Of a DNA stretch of 64,000 nt, positions 1 through 8,970 are shown one piece after another (position 1 is the first letter of the stretch; each line of letters begins with the position of its first letter). Where the stretch lies: contig CAWJOG010000021.1 of NCBI GenBank assembly GCA_963844435.1, positions 310,001 through 374,000 on the forward strand, in the 5' to 3' direction. The position numbers were made by a program, and so were the translations under genes. The DNA is from JBDSLU01 sp963844435. Its GTDB lineage: Bacteria > Acidobacteriota > Vicinamibacteria > Vicinamibacterales > Vicinamibacteraceae. The notes under the pieces are model-generated. The model was not told the origin of the DNA. It ran no database searches and saw only the letters and a list, made by a program, of their open reading frames with translations.

Positions 1-775
1 GCCTCGATGGTCTGCGCCGCGTCGATGTCGCGGCGGAGCAGGTCGGCCTCCTGGCGCCGGGCGGCGTCGCCGGCGACGCTCGCCGCCGATGCCAGGCTGC
101 TGCGCGCTTCGGCGTAGCGGCTCTGGCGCAGTGACGGACCGAGCCGCGTCCATCGACTTGCGGAAGCCGGGCAGCCAGGCCGGCTCCGTGTTCCGGGCGG
201 CGGCGGCCGCACCGGCGGCGGCGTCACGGCGGTACCCGTGTTGTTCGACGGCGTCGCCGTGACCGGGTTGTGCGGCGTCGCCGTCGTGGTCGTCGGCGGC
301 GGCGTGGTGGTGTTCGGCGGCGGCGGCCGGCTCGGCTCGACGGCTGGCGGCGGCCGGGTGTTGCTGGCGAGGCGGATCTGCTCGCGCGAGCGCGATGGAG
401 GCTGGAGGTTGCCAGGGCGAATTCCGTCCGCTGGCTCTCCGTGACCAGTCCGTCGCGGAGGGCGCCTTCGAGCAGCGCCCTCGCCTCCTGGTGGCGGCCC
501 TGACGGCCGCAATCACGCCCAGGTAGTAGTCGGGAATGAACGGCTCGATAGACCACGCCGGCAAGGTTGGCCTTGCGCGACTGCTTGGGGGCGCGTGGAT
601 GGTCGCGCGCCTCCTTGAACTTCTGCTCCGCGAGCGCGTCATTGCCCTTCTTGAAAGCGTCTTCGCCGTCCTTGTAGGCGCGGACGAAGTCACGCTGTGC
701 GGCCGCCGCGGCGGGCAGCGCCAGGACGACGGCGAGAGCCAGGACCAGCGCGCGCATGGGGGAGACCTTCATCAT
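1..775 (-). CDS. Secreted repeat-type protein, partial and frameshifted
   Basis: The gene starts at 775 on the minus strand and runs off the left edge. The N-terminus is a clear signal peptide (MMKVSPMRALVLALAVVLAL, cleavage after AAAAAQ) followed by a TPR-like helical stretch (YKDGEDAFKKGNDALAEQKF). The natural reading then hops frames: around 540 the segment EPFIPDYYLGVIAA is in another frame, after about 400 a Pro/Thr-rich linker (PPPNTTTPPPTTTTATP) is in a third, and near the edge RQSRYAEARSSLASAASVAG reads as a second helical repeat. At least four indels are needed within 775 bases, so the product cannot be given exactly. No specific function is recognised; an envelope TPR protein is the best description. 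Confidence 0.5.
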
Positions 776-949
776 ACCGCCGCCGATCGCCTGCCCGCGC
801 CCGGGTGTACACTACCGCCCGTCCTGGCGGCTTCTGCGCAGTGATGCGTCTTACCTTGCCCATAACCGTGGTCATCCGTCAGACCGGCCTGAGCCGTAGA
901 TACCCATGAGACCGCAAGCATGATGTGGCTCTTGTGGGCGGTCGTGCGG

Positions 950-1528
950 ATGGCGCCGCAGAAGGACCCGGGTGATTCCGCTGATCTGGACGCCGTGCGC
1001 CGCATGGCCGACGGTGACGGCCAGGCGCTGGCAACGCTCTACGATCGCCATTCGCGGGTCACGTATTCGCTGGCGCTGCGCATCCTGGCCGAGCCGCTCG
1101 AGGCGGAGGAAGTCGTTCAGGACGTGTTCTCGCAGGCGTGGCGGCAGGCGGCCCGGTTCGATCGATCACGGGGCGCCGTGGTCGCGTGGCTGCTGATGAT
1201 GACGCGCAGCCGGGCCATCGATCGGGTCCGGGCGCGGCGGGCGATGCCGGCGTCGGCCAGCGATCCGGACAAGGCCTTCGGGCTGATTCCCGACGCGGCC
1301 GACGGCCCGGAGCGGGTCGCGCTGACGACCGAGCGCGCCGCCCGGCTGAAGGAAGCCCTCGACACGCTCCCGCTGATCCAGCGGGTGCCGATCGAGCTGG
1401 CGTTTTTCGAAGGGTTGACGCACGTCGAGGTGTCGGAGCGGCTGGAAGTGCCGCTCGGGACGATCAAGACGCGGATCAGGCTGGGGCTGATGAAGATGAA
1501 GGACGCGTTCCTGGAAGGCGCAACGTGA
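950..1528 (+). CDS. ECF-type RNA polymerase sigma factor (SigK/RskA-partnered type)
   Basis: About 192 residues with the two sigma-70 regions of an ECF factor. Region 2 is seen in the stretch from YDRHSRVTYSLALRI through AEEVVQDVFSQAWRQAARFD; region 4 is the C-terminal helix-turn-helix ELAFFEGLTHVEVSERLEVP followed by GTIKTRIRLGLMKMK. It directs RNA polymerase to a small regulon and is held inactive by the next gene, whose GTG start overlaps this stop (GTGA), so the two are translationally coupled. I prefer the ATG at 950; an ATG at 920 would add a hydrophobic decapeptide unusual for sigma factors. No Shine-Dalgarno sequence is evident for either start. The likely targets include the DUF4331 module just downstream (inference). 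Confidence 0.93.
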   Translation: MAPQKDPGDSADLDAVRRMADGDGQALATLYDRHSRVTYSLALRILAEPLEAEEVVQDVFSQAWRQAARFDRSRGAVVAWLLMMTRSRAIDRVRARRAMPASASDPDKAFGLIPDAADGPERVALTTERAARLKEALDTLPLIQRVPIELAFFEGLTHVEVSERLEVPLGTIKTRIRLGLMKMKDAFLEGAT

Positions 1529-2397
1529 GCGCGGCCGACCGGGAACAGCTGCGCGACCTGGCGAGCCTGCACGCGCTCGGCGTCCTCTCCGACGAGGAGC
1601 GGGCCGAGCTGGCGAAGGCGATGGCCGGCGATGCCGACCTCGCGGCGGAGGTGCGTCTGCTCGAAGACACCGCCGGTGCGCTCGGCGGCGTCGTCGCGCA
1701 GGTCGACCCGCCGGCTCGGCTGCGCGCGCGCGTCCTCGCGGTGGCCGGGATCGAAGCGGACGATGCGTCCGGCACGCCAGTCGTCGCCCTGCGCGGCGGG
1801 CGCGGCGCCGACGCGCCGGTGGTGGTCCGCCGCGGATCCGGCGCGCTCCCCGGCTGGCTGGCCGCCGCCGCCGCGCTCGTCCTCGCGTCCGGCCTGGGTC
1901 TGTGGGCGCTGCAGCTCCGCACGTCGCTCGACGCCATGAACGCGCGGGTCGAGCGGGCCGAAGCCGAGGTCGTCCGGATCCAGCGCACGATCGGTGAGGC
2001 GCAGGAGCAGACGCGCATCCTGCAGGCGCAGAACTCCGTGCTGTTCGCGCCCGACACGTTGCGCGTCGATCTGGCGGGCGAGGGGCCGGCGCCAGGCTCG
2101 AAGGCGCGCGCGTTCATGAGCCGCAACAGTGGCGTGGCCTTCGCCGCTGACCAGCTGCCGGCCCTGCCGGCCGACAAGGTCTACCAGTTGTGGATCGTCC
2201 CGCAGAACGCGGCGCCGGTCAGCGCCGGGCTCCTGGCGCCCGATGCGAGCGGGCACGCCTCGCTCTTCTTCCCGATGCCGGCCGACGTGACGGCGCCGCA
2301 GGCGCTGGCGGTGACAGTCGAGCCCGCCGGCGGCGTGCCGGCACCCACGGGCGACCGCGTGCTCCTCGGCGCCGTGCCCGTGGCGACTGCCAGCTAG
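1525..2397 (+). CDS. Anti-sigma factor, RskA family
   Basis: About 290 residues. The N-terminal cytoplasmic domain (LASLHALGVLSDEERAELAK) is the zinc-less anti-sigma helix bundle of the RskA class. One transmembrane helix follows (LPGWLAAAAALVLASGLGLW), then a periplasmic RskA C-terminal domain with the typical signatures YQLWIVP, SAGLLAPDASG and AVTVEPAGGVPAPTG. The GTG start at 1525 overlaps the sigma stop by four bases. By family knowledge it sequesters the ECF sigma factor until regulated proteolysis of the membrane protein releases it. The full-length family architecture is present with no frameshift. Confidence 0.92.
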   Translation: MSAADREQLRDLASLHALGVLSDEERAELAKAMAGDADLAAEVRLLEDTAGALGGVVAQVDPPARLRARVLAVAGIEADDASGTPVVALRGGRGADAPVVVRRGSGALPGWLAAAAALVLASGLGLWALQLRTSLDAMNARVERAEAEVVRIQRTIGEAQEQTRILQAQNSVLFAPDTLRVDLAGEGPAPGSKARAFMSRNSGVAFAADQLPALPADKVYQLWIVPQNAAPVSAGLLAPDASGHASLFFPMPADVTAPQALAVTVEPAGGVPAPTGDRVLLGAVPVATAS

Positions 2398-2505
2398 GTC
2401 TCGTTCCGGGACCGGCTCCGCACCATCCATCCACGCGGCGCGCCGCGCCGTAGAGCCTCGTGAACGGCCGGTTGTCCCGGCTGCCTTATGACACGAGGTG
2501 CACAC

Positions 2506-3867
2506 GTGAAGAAGACGGCGTGGTTTCTATCCGTCGGCCTGCTCGTGGCGGCCGCGATGAGCCCGGGGAAGGCCTCGAGCCACCGCGAAGCCCCACTCAT
2601 CGCGTTCGACCCGGCCGCCGACAACACCGACGTCTACGCGTTCGTCGACCCGAACGACAGGGACATGGTGACGCTGATCGCCAACTACATCCCGTTCCAG
2701 TCGCCCGACGGCGGCCCGAACTTCTACCTGTTCGATCCCAACGTCCTCTACGAGATCCACGTCGACAACAACGGCGACGCCGTCGAGGACGTGACGTTCC
2801 AGTGGCGCTTCACGACCGAGCGCCGCAACCCGCAGACGTTCCTCTACAACACCGGCCCGGTCACGACCATCGACGATCCCGATCTCAACGTGCGCCAGTT
2901 CTACAGCCTGACGCGCGTCGACGGGCCGCGGCGCACGGGCACGCCGCGGCTGCTGTCCGGCCGGCTGCCGGTGCCACCGCCGAACATCGGGCCGCGCTCG
3001 ACGCCGAACTACGGCCTCCTCGCCGGCGGTGTCCAGCAGGTGCCGCCGGTCGGCATGCGCGTGTTCGCCGGCCAGCGTGACGAGGGTTTCTACGTCGATC
3101 TCGGCATCTTCGATCTGCTCGGCGTTGGCACCGGCCAGGTCGAGGACAGCACCGCCGGCTTCAACGTCAGCACCCTGGCGATCCAGGTGCCGATGGCGCA
3201 GCTGACGCGAAGCGGGTCGAGGCCGAGCGGACCGAGCGATCCCAACGCCGTGATCGGCGTGTGGGCGACGGCGAGCCGACAGGCGATGGCGACCCGCGCG
3301 CCGGGCCAGGTCACCTACAGCGGCGACTACGTCCAGGTGTCGCGGCTCGGCATGCCGCTGGTCAACGAGGCGGTCATCGATCTCGCGCGCAAGGACGTGT
3401 TCAACTCGATCGAGCCGACGTCCGACGCGGCCGCGCTCGATCGCGTCCTCGATCCGGAAGTGCCGAAGCTGCTCAACCTGCTCTTCGGCGTCAGGACGCC
3501 GCCGACGCCGCGCCAGGATCTGGTGACGATCTTCCTGACCGGCATCCCCGGCCTGAACCAGCCGCCGAACGTGCGGCCGTCCGAGATGCTGCGCCTCAAC
3601 ATGGGCATCCCGCCCGTCGCGGTCGGCGCCGCGGGCTACGACCGCCTCGGTGTGCTGAAGGGCGACGTCGGCGGCTTCCCGAACGGCCGCCGCGTCGGCG
3701 ACGACGTGCTCGACATCGTGCTCCAGGCCGCCGCCGGGGCGACGCCGCTGACGCCGGCCTTCAACACGGCGCCGAACAACGCGATCGGCGACGGCGTCGA
3801 CAGCAACGACGTCCCTTACCTGAACGTCTTCCCCTACCTGGGCGTCCCCCGCGCGGGCAACCGGTAA
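2506..3867 (+). CDS. DUF4331 family secreted protein
   Basis: About 453 residues starting with a Lys-Lys signal peptide (VKKTAWFLSVGLLVAAAMSP, cleavage near KASS). The mature protein opens with the family hallmark SHREAPLIAFDPAADNTDVY and keeps NYIPFQSPDGGPNFYLFDP and the late VGDDVLDIVLQAA and YLNVFPYLGVP blocks. I prefer the GTG at 2506 because AGGTG lies a few bases upstream and the signal peptide starts there; an in-frame ATG at 2488 adds six residues. The family has no firm biochemical role. It is followed by TPR and HupE/UreJ-like genes and preceded by the ECF sigma pair, a grouping that suggests a co-regulated envelope system (inference). Confidence 0.93.
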   Translation: MKKTAWFLSVGLLVAAAMSPGKASSHREAPLIAFDPAADNTDVYAFVDPNDRDMVTLIANYIPFQSPDGGPNFYLFDPNVLYEIHVDNNGDAVEDVTFQWRFTTERRNPQTFLYNTGPVTTIDDPDLNVRQFYSLTRVDGPRRTGTPRLLSGRLPVPPPNIGPRSTPNYGLLAGGVQQVPPVGMRVFAGQRDEGFYVDLGIFDLLGVGTGQVEDSTAGFNVSTLAIQVPMAQLTRSGSRPSGPSDPNAVIGVWATASRQAMATRAPGQVTYSGDYVQVSRLGMPLVNEAVIDLARKDVFNSIEPTSDAAALDRVLDPEVPKLLNLLFGVRTPPTPRQDLVTIFLTGIPGLNQPPNVRPSEMLRLNMGIPPVAVGAAGYDRLGVLKGDVGGFPNGRRVGDDVLDIVLQAAAGATPLTPAFNTAPNNAIGDGVDSNDVPYLNVFPYLGVPRAGNR

Positions 3868-3875
3868 TGCCTACA

Positions 3876-3988
3876 CGACTCCGGAGTCGACTTCGAACGA
3901 CTCCGGAGTCGTCATTGCGATGTTCCTCGTCATTCCCGAGTCGAATGCGCAATCGACTCCGGAGTCGAGCCCCAACCACTCCGGAGTC
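3876..3988. repeat. Cluster of four GACTCCGGAGTC palindromes
   Basis: Directly after the DUF4331 stop lie four copies of a palindrome built on ACTCCGGAGT: 3876-3889 (14-bp perfect), 3897-3912 (16-bp perfect), 3953-3968 (16-bp perfect) and 3978-3987 (10-bp core, flanks degenerate). A partial copy (CCGAGTCG) is at about 3936. They fill the gap before the TPR gene at 3993. Each unit could form a small hairpin in RNA or be a two-fold operator in DNA. No U-run follows any copy, so they are not ordinary terminators. Confidence 0.8.
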
Positions 3989-3992
3989 GTGC

Positions 3993-5301
3993 ATGGCGAC
4001 CTTGAAGAAACTGCGACCGTGGATTCCCGTGATCGTGTGCGCCGTGGCCGCCGCCGGCATGTATGTGCGGAGGCGTGCGGCCGACGCGCGCCGATGCCGC
4101 GCTGCCGCTGGCGGCGGGAACGCCGGGCGGCGCGCCGACGTCGCGTGACGGTCTCGCGCGGACCATCGCCGCCCTCGAGCGGCGGATCGCGGACGAGCCC
4201 GGCAACGGCGTCGCGGCCGCACGGCTCGCCGACGCGCTGCTGCGCCAGGCCCGCGCGACCGGCAACGGAGGCCTGGCGATCCAGGCGGAAGGCGCCCTCC
4301 GCGCCGCGATCGCCGCAGGCCCGAGCTACGAGGCGCAGCGGATGCTCGGCGCGGTGCTCGCCTCGCAGCACCGCTTCCGGGACGCCATCGCCGCCGCCGA
4401 GCGGGCCAGGGCGATCGAGCCCGCCGACGCCTGGAACGACGGCGTGATCGGCGATGCGCACCTCGAGCTCGGCGAGTACGACGCCGCGTTCGCCGCCTTC
4501 GACGCGATGATGCGCAAGCGCCCGTCCGCCGCGGCATACGGACGCGCATCCTTTGCGCGCGAGCTGCAGGGCGATCTCGCCGGGGCGGTGCAGCTGATGC
4601 AGATGGCGCTCGACGCGACCAGCGCCCACGATCCCGAGTCGCAAGCGTGGCATCACGCGCAGCTCGGCGATCTGCACCAGCACCGGGGACACCTCGCCGA
4701 CGCCGAGCGCGAGTATCGCCATGCGCTCTTCACGTACGAGGATCATCCGCTCGCGGTCGCCGGCCTGGCGCGCCTCGACGCGGCGCGCGGCGACCTCGCG
4801 GCCGCCCTCGCCGGCTACGCGAAGCTCCAGGCGTCCGCGGCGACGCCCGAGTACGCGGCGCGGATGGCCGAGATCGAACAGGCGATCGGTCGCCCGGACG
4901 ACGCCGCGCGGCATTTCGCCCTGGCCGAGCATGGATGGCGCAGCGACATGCCGGAGCCGGCCCACCTGGCGCGGCTGCTGGCGCGCGATCGCGGACGTGC
5001 CGCCGAAGCGCTGAGGGTCGCCGAGCAGGCGGCGGTCAGCCGCCAGGACATCTTCACGATGGACGCGGTCGCGTGGGCGGCGTTCCGCGCCGGCGACATG
5101 GCCCGCGCCGTCGAGGCGTCGCGGCTGGCGCTGCGGACCGGGACCCGCGACCGCGCCCTCCTGTATCATGCGGCGGCGATCGCGGCCGCGTCGGGGGATC
5201 GGGCCAGGGCGCGTGTGCTCGTGACGCGCGCGCTCGACGGGCATCCGACGTTCGACGTCGTGCTCGCCCCTGAGGCGCTGGCGCTGCTGGCGTCGCTCTG
5301 A
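3993..5301 (+). CDS. Membrane-anchored or secreted TPR protein (one frameshift)
   Basis: The protein begins at 3993 with a basic start and a hydrophobic helix (MATLKKLRPWIPVIVCAVAA), then shifts by one base near 4060-4070 into a frame that stays open to 5301. That body has TPR-type helices, for example ALERRIADEPGNGVAAARLA, YEAQRMLGAVLASQHRFRDA, HLELGEYDAAFAAFDAMMRK, HRGHLADAEREYRHALF and AAAIAAASGDRARARVLVTR. TPR proteins scaffold other proteins; the partner here is unknown. It sits between DUF4331 and a HupE/UreJ-like gene on the same strand with only 15 bases to the latter. Without the frameshift an in-frame ATG at 4063 would give a product with no leader, which is why I place the start at 3993. 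Confidence 0.8.
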
Positions 5302-5316
5302 GCGCCGCGCGTTGCC

Positions 5317-6564
5317 GTGACGCCTGACTTGCACCAGATCATGCGCGCCGTGCCGACGAATCGCCCGCCTCGCACGCGGATCCGGTTGCGCTGGCTCGCC
5401 GTGATCCTCAGCGCCGTCGCGATGCTCGCCTCGCCGGCCGCACCAACGCTGAGCGCACACGACCTGCGCATCACCCATGCCACGCTGACGTTCACGCCCG
5501 GGCGGTACCAGCTCGACGTCGTCGTCGATCCCGAGTCGCTGCTGGCGCGGCTCGAGATCCACGCAGATCGGACGCCGTCGACCGGCGTCCCGGCGGCGGA
5601 GATCCCCGATCGCATCCGCGCGCTCGGCGACGTCGCGCTGGCGCGGACTACCGTCGCCTTCGACGGCATCCCCGCCGCGTCCACGTTTCAATTTCTGCCC
5701 ACAGAAACCGGTGCTCCCGGAGGACCATCGGGAGAAACATCGGGAGGAGCATCGGGAGGAGCATCGGGAGGGAATCCCGTGCCCTCGGGCGCCGCGTCGC
5801 TGCTGCCGCCGGGGACGATCCGCTTCACCGGCGACGTGCCGGCCGGGGCGCGCCAGTGCCGCGTCACGTATAGCCTGGTTCTCGGGTCGTACGCGCTGAC
5901 GCTGGTGAGCCCGGCCGGACAGCGGTCCGCGCCGATCTGGATCGCCGGCGGACAGCCGAGTCCGGCTCTCGATCTGCGCGCCGGCTTCGTCGATCCGCCG
6001 TGGTGGGCGACCGCCATCGAATACGGCGGTCTGGGCTTCACCCACATCCTGCCCAAGGGCCTCGATCACATCCTGTTCGTGGTCGGCCTGTTCCTGCTGG
6101 GTACGCGCTGGCGCCCGCTGCTGCTGCAGGTGACGCTCTTCACGATCGCGCACTCGGTCACGCTCGGCCTCTCGATGCTGGGCGTCGTGTCGCTGCCGTC
6201 GTCGATCGTCGAGCCGCTGATCGCCTTCTCGATCGCCTACGTCGCGGTCGAGAACCTGTTCACGACGGAGCTCTCGCGCTGGCGCGGCGCGCTCGTCTTT
6301 CTCTTCGGCCTGCTGCACGGCCTCGGGTTCGCCGGCGTCCTCGGCGAGCTCGGCATGCCGCCCGGCCAGTTCGGGCTGGCCCTGGTCTCGTTCAACGTCG
6401 GCGTCGAGCTCGGCCAGCTGTCGGTGATCGCGTTGGCCGCGCTCGCCGTGGGCTGGTGGCGCCTGTCCAATCTCGAGCGCTACCGACGCTGGGTCGTCGT
6501 CCCCGTCAGCGTGGCGATCGCGCTCGTGGGTCTCTACTGGACCGCGACCCGCGCCCTGGGTTGA
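5317..6564 (+). CDS. HupE/UreJ-family membrane protein
   Basis: About 415 residues. An N-terminal signal sequence (LAVILSAVAMLASPAAPTLS) leads to a periplasmic beta-type domain, then a C-terminal HupE/UreJ-2 membrane domain of six to seven helices. Signature motifs are GFTHILPKGLDHILFVVGLF, HSVTLGLSMLG, EPLIAFSIAYVAVENLF and LLHGLGFAGVLGELG, with the conserved His residues of metal-linked HupE/UreJ proteins. These proteins are thought to be linked to nickel or other metal handling, but the DUF4331-linked branch has no proven role. The linker between domains is encoded by the 12-bp minisatellite at 5726-5770 (GGPSGETSGGASGGASGGN). The start could be GTG 5317 or ATG 5341. Confidence 0.88.
   Translation: MTPDLHQIMRAVPTNRPPRTRIRLRWLAVILSAVAMLASPAAPTLSAHDLRITHATLTFTPGRYQLDVVVDPESLLARLEIHADRTPSTGVPAAEIPDRIRALGDVALARTTVAFDGIPAASTFQFLPTETGAPGGPSGETSGGASGGASGGNPVPSGAASLLPPGTIRFTGDVPAGARQCRVTYSLVLGSYALTLVSPAGQRSAPIWIAGGQPSPALDLRAGFVDPPWWATAIEYGGLGFTHILPKGLDHILFVVGLFLLGTRWRPLLLQVTLFTIAHSVTLGLSMLGVVSLPSSIVEPLIAFSIAYVAVENLFTTELSRWRGALVFLFGLLHGLGFAGVLGELGMPPGQFGLALVSFNVGVELGQLSVIALAALAVGWWRLSNLERYRRWVVVPVSVAIALVGLYWTATRALG
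5726..5770 (+). repeat. 12-bp-period CATCGGGAG minisatellite inside the hupE-like gene
   Basis: Four copies of CATCGGGAG start at 5726, 5738, 5750 and 5762, exactly 12 bases apart, separated by AAA or GAG. The period is a multiple of three, so it is read in frame as a Gly/Ser/Ala-rich linker between the periplasmic and membrane domains. The same unit occurs at 47342-47386 and 48647-48679. Confidence 0.9.
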
Positions 6565-6589
6565 GCCGTGCTCCGAGCAACGTGGAGAA

Positions 6590-7738
6590 TCAGCGGGCGG
6601 CGGACAGCCTGACGATGCGGTCGTCGGACGCGACCGGCGTGTTGCGGCCGTCGCGGTTGCTCGTGCACAGGTAGAGCGCGCCATCGGGACCGGTGACGAC
6701 GTCGCGGATCCTGCCGAAGCGGCCAGCGAGCAGCCGCTCAGTCGCGGCGACGCGGTTCGGATCGTTCGGCTCGAAGCGGACGCGCAGCAGGTGCTGGCCG
6801 GCCAGCGCGCCGACGAAGAGGTTCTGCCGGAAGCCGGTGATCGCCGTGCCGGTATAGAAGGACGCCCCCGACGGGGCGATCGACGGCGAGAAGAACAGGA
6901 TCGGCGTCTCCATGCCGGCGCGCGTCTGGTCGGCCTCGATCACCGGCCACCCGTAGTTGCGTCCGGGCTGCAGCCGGTTGATTTCGTCGTTGCCGGTCTG
7001 CCCGTGCTCCGAGCCCCACGGCTCGCCGGTGGCCGGATGCCAGTCGAGGCCCTGCGGGTTGCGGTGCCCGTAGGAGAAGATCGGCGACCCCGCGAGCGGG
7101 TTGTCGCCGGGCACGCTGCCGTCGTCGTTGAGCCGCAGGATCTTGCCGGTCAGCGTCCCCAGGTCCTGCGCGGTCGGAGGCACCGCGGTGTCGCCCATCG
7201 TCACGTACAGCTTGCGGTCGGGCCCGAACCTGACCCGCGCCCCGTCGTGGATGTCCGCCGCCGGGACGCGGTCGAGGATCACCGCCGGCTCGCCGAGCGT
7301 GTTGCCGACCTCGCGGTAGCGCACCACCCGCGTCTCGCGCGAGCCGCCGGCGAGCCGGGCCGTGTAGGCGAGGTACACGAAGTGGTTGCTCGCGAAGTCG
7401 GGATGCACGGCGATGCCGAGCAGCCCGCCTTCGCCGACGGCGGCGACGTCGGTGAGCACGAGCGCCGGCGCCGCCAGCACCTGGCCGTTCTGGAAGACGC
7501 GGACCCGGCCGGGCCGCTCCGTGACGAACATCCGGCCGTCCGGCGCGAACGCCAGCGCCCACGGGATCTCGAGGTTCTGGGCGACGACTTCGACGGAGAA
7601 GCGCGTGCCGTCGGCCGCGGTGATCACGTCACCCGGCGGCGTCGGCGCCGGATCGGGCGCCGGCGGATCGTCGCAGGCCGCGCCGGCCGCGCCGACGATG
7701 AACGCGAGGGTAAGAACCTGCGGCCAGGCTGTGCGCAC
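6590..7738 (-). CDS. PQQ-dependent sugar dehydrogenase (glucose/sorbosone dehydrogenase family)
   Basis: A 382-residue exported protein with a six-bladed beta-propeller fold typical of Yli-type soluble aldose dehydrogenases. An N-terminal signal with a possible but non-canonical lipobox (GAAGAAC) precedes the enzyme. Family motifs are IPWALAFAPDGRMFVTERPG, GLLGIAVHPDF, DIHDGARVRFGPDRKLYVTM, YGHRNPQGLDWHP, WGSEHGQTGNDEIN and ITGFRQNLFVGALAG. The His in DIHDGARVRFGPD and the HRNPQG Arg match the PQQ pocket of the family. It should oxidise aldose sugars in the periplasm and pass electrons to a quinone or cytochrome. It is transcribed alone, convergent with the hupE-like gene. Confidence 0.92.
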   Translation of the reverse strand: MRTAWPQVLTLAFIVGAAGAACDDPPAPDPAPTPPGDVITAADGTRFSVEVVAQNLEIPWALAFAPDGRMFVTERPGRVRVFQNGQVLAAPALVLTDVAAVGEGGLLGIAVHPDFASNHFVYLAYTARLAGGSRETRVVRYREVGNTLGEPAVILDRVPAADIHDGARVRFGPDRKLYVTMGDTAVPPTAQDLGTLTGKILRLNDDGSVPGDNPLAGSPIFSYGHRNPQGLDWHPATGEPWGSEHGQTGNDEINRLQPGRNYGWPVIEADQTRAGMETPILFFSPSIAPSGASFYTGTAITGFRQNLFVGALAGQHLLRVRFEPNDPNRVAATERLLAGRFGRIRDVVTGPDGALYLCTSNRDGRNTPVASDDRIVRLSAAR

Positions 7739-7810
7739 GGCGACCTCCTCGCCGCGTCGGGGGCCGACGGCGTGGGGTTCAGGCTACTGCGAATCCGACA
7801 GGGTCAAAGC

Positions 7811-8308
7811 TCAGCGGGCGAGTGCGGCCTCGGGAGCGGCCCGCGCGATCAGCCACTGATTGCCGGCCTTCACCAGCTCGATTCGCACGACGTCTCCATC
7901 GCGGGCGGACGCGGGCCCCGGCGTCGTCGCCGACGTGACGTGCGCGACGGCGGTCACCGTCGCGCGCGACCGGTTGTCGTGGAAGGCGACCGCAACGTCG
8001 CTGAGGGTGATCCGCTGCGAACCGCCGGCAGCCGCGAACTGCGACGCAACCGCGGCGACGGCCTCGCGCCCGCGCACCGAGGGTCCGCCTGGCTCCGCCT
8101 CGATCACCACGTCCGGGGCCAGCCCCTTGGCGAAACCGGCCAGCCGCGCCAGCCTGTCGATGTCACCCTCGCCGGCGCGGCCGGACAGCGCCTCGGCGGC
8201 GGCGGTCACCCGCGCCCGCACCCGGCTCGCCTCGCTGGGCCAGAGAAGGAATGCCGTGCCGCCAACGATCACCGCCAGCACCCCGCCGGCCACGGCCCTG
8301 GCGTGCAT
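7811..8308 (-). CDS. Membrane-anchored NTF2/SnoaL-like protein
   Basis: 165 residues with one N-terminal helix (VAGGVLAVIVGGTAFLLW) and a C-terminal cone-shaped NTF2-like domain (SGRAGEGDIDRLARLAGFAK, GREAVAAVASQF, VKAGNQWLIARA). Its ATG overlaps the stop of the signal peptidase gene by one base, so the two are co-translated. No catalytic residues are recognisable; the fold usually binds small hydrophobic ligands or acts as a scaffold. Function unknown. Confidence 0.7.
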   Translation of the reverse strand: MHARAVAGGVLAVIVGGTAFLLWPSEASRVRARVTAAAEALSGRAGEGDIDRLARLAGFAKGLAPDVVIEAEPGGPSVRGREAVAAVASQFAAAGGSQRITLSDVAVAFHDNRSRATVTAVAHVTSATTPGPASARDGDVVRIELVKAGNQWLIARAAPEAALAR

Positions 8309-8796
8309 CAGTTGATCAGGCGCCCGAGGATCCGGTCGCGGCCGGCGCGGCCGAAGTCGTGGTGCTTCTCCAGCATCGATCGGTTGTCACCGATGACGAA
8401 GACCTCGTCGGGCCCGACCTGGGTCTCGAGGATGTCCCATGGCAGCCGATACTTGCAGTAGGGCTCGTCCAGGGGCTGGTCGTCGATCACCACCTGCCCC
8501 GCCTCGATGCGGATACGCTCGCCGGGGAGTGCGATGATGCGCTTCACCAGGACGGCCTTGCCGCCTGGCAGGGTGATGGCCACGACGTCGCCGCGCCGGA
8601 CCTCGCCGAACCGGTAGGCGAGCCGGTTCACCAGCAGCAGCTGGCCGTCGCCGTAGGTCGGCGTCATGCTCGGGCCGTGGGCCCGGACCGGGACGAGGAC
8701 GAACCAGGAGCCGAGCAGCAGCACCAGCGCCATCGACAAGCCCCGGACGAGGCTCCGGCCGAGCGAGCGGCCGATCAGGAGCTGACGAAGGTCCAT
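8308..8796 (-). CDS. lepB: Signal peptidase I
   Basis: About 162 residues from ATG 8796 (an upstream in-frame start at 8844 would precede the membrane anchor by 16 residues). One transmembrane helix (LSMALVLLLGSWFVLVPV) is followed by the S26 catalytic Ser in HGPSMTPTY, the catalytic Lys in AVLVKRIIALPGE and the GDN box in VFVIGDNRSM. It cleaves signal peptides of exported proteins on the outer face of the cytoplasmic membrane. It is short compared with E. coli LepB (one membrane helix), as in many small S26 enzymes. It is followed at once by the NTF2-like gene. Confidence 0.93.
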   Translation of the reverse strand: MDLRQLLIGRSLGRSLVRGLSMALVLLLGSWFVLVPVRAHGPSMTPTYGDGQLLLVNRLAYRFGEVRRGDVVAITLPGGKAVLVKRIIALPGERIRIEAGQVVIDDQPLDEPYCKYRLPWDILETQVGPDEVFVIGDNRSMLEKHHDFGRAGRDRILGRLIN

Positions 8797-8970
8797 GCCC
8801 TTGTCTATCGGCACGGCGACACCGGTGTTCGACCCCGGCGGCAATGGCGTTAACCGTCTCGGGCGCTTCCGCAGGCCCGGAATCCGCCCCTCCAGCGCCG
8901 CTAAGGGCCGAGCCGGAGATGTGCCGATCTGTGATAATTGAAAGTCCGTTCAGGAAGAGGTGTGCGACCG

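Noticed and set aside
2434..2447. 14-bp palindrome CGCGGCGCGCCGCG after the anti-sigma gene
   Set aside because: Only G and C; such palindromes arise by chance in this sequence, and no second copy or U-run supports a function.
3871..6684. A 937-codon open frame on the minus strand opposite the TPR and hupE-like genes
   Set aside because: It is Arg/Ala/Gly-rich with no family motifs and mirrors two well-supported genes; long antisense frames are expected at this GC content. The same applies to long antisense frames at 8950-12087, 14600-17461, 21718-25128 and 53786-56194.
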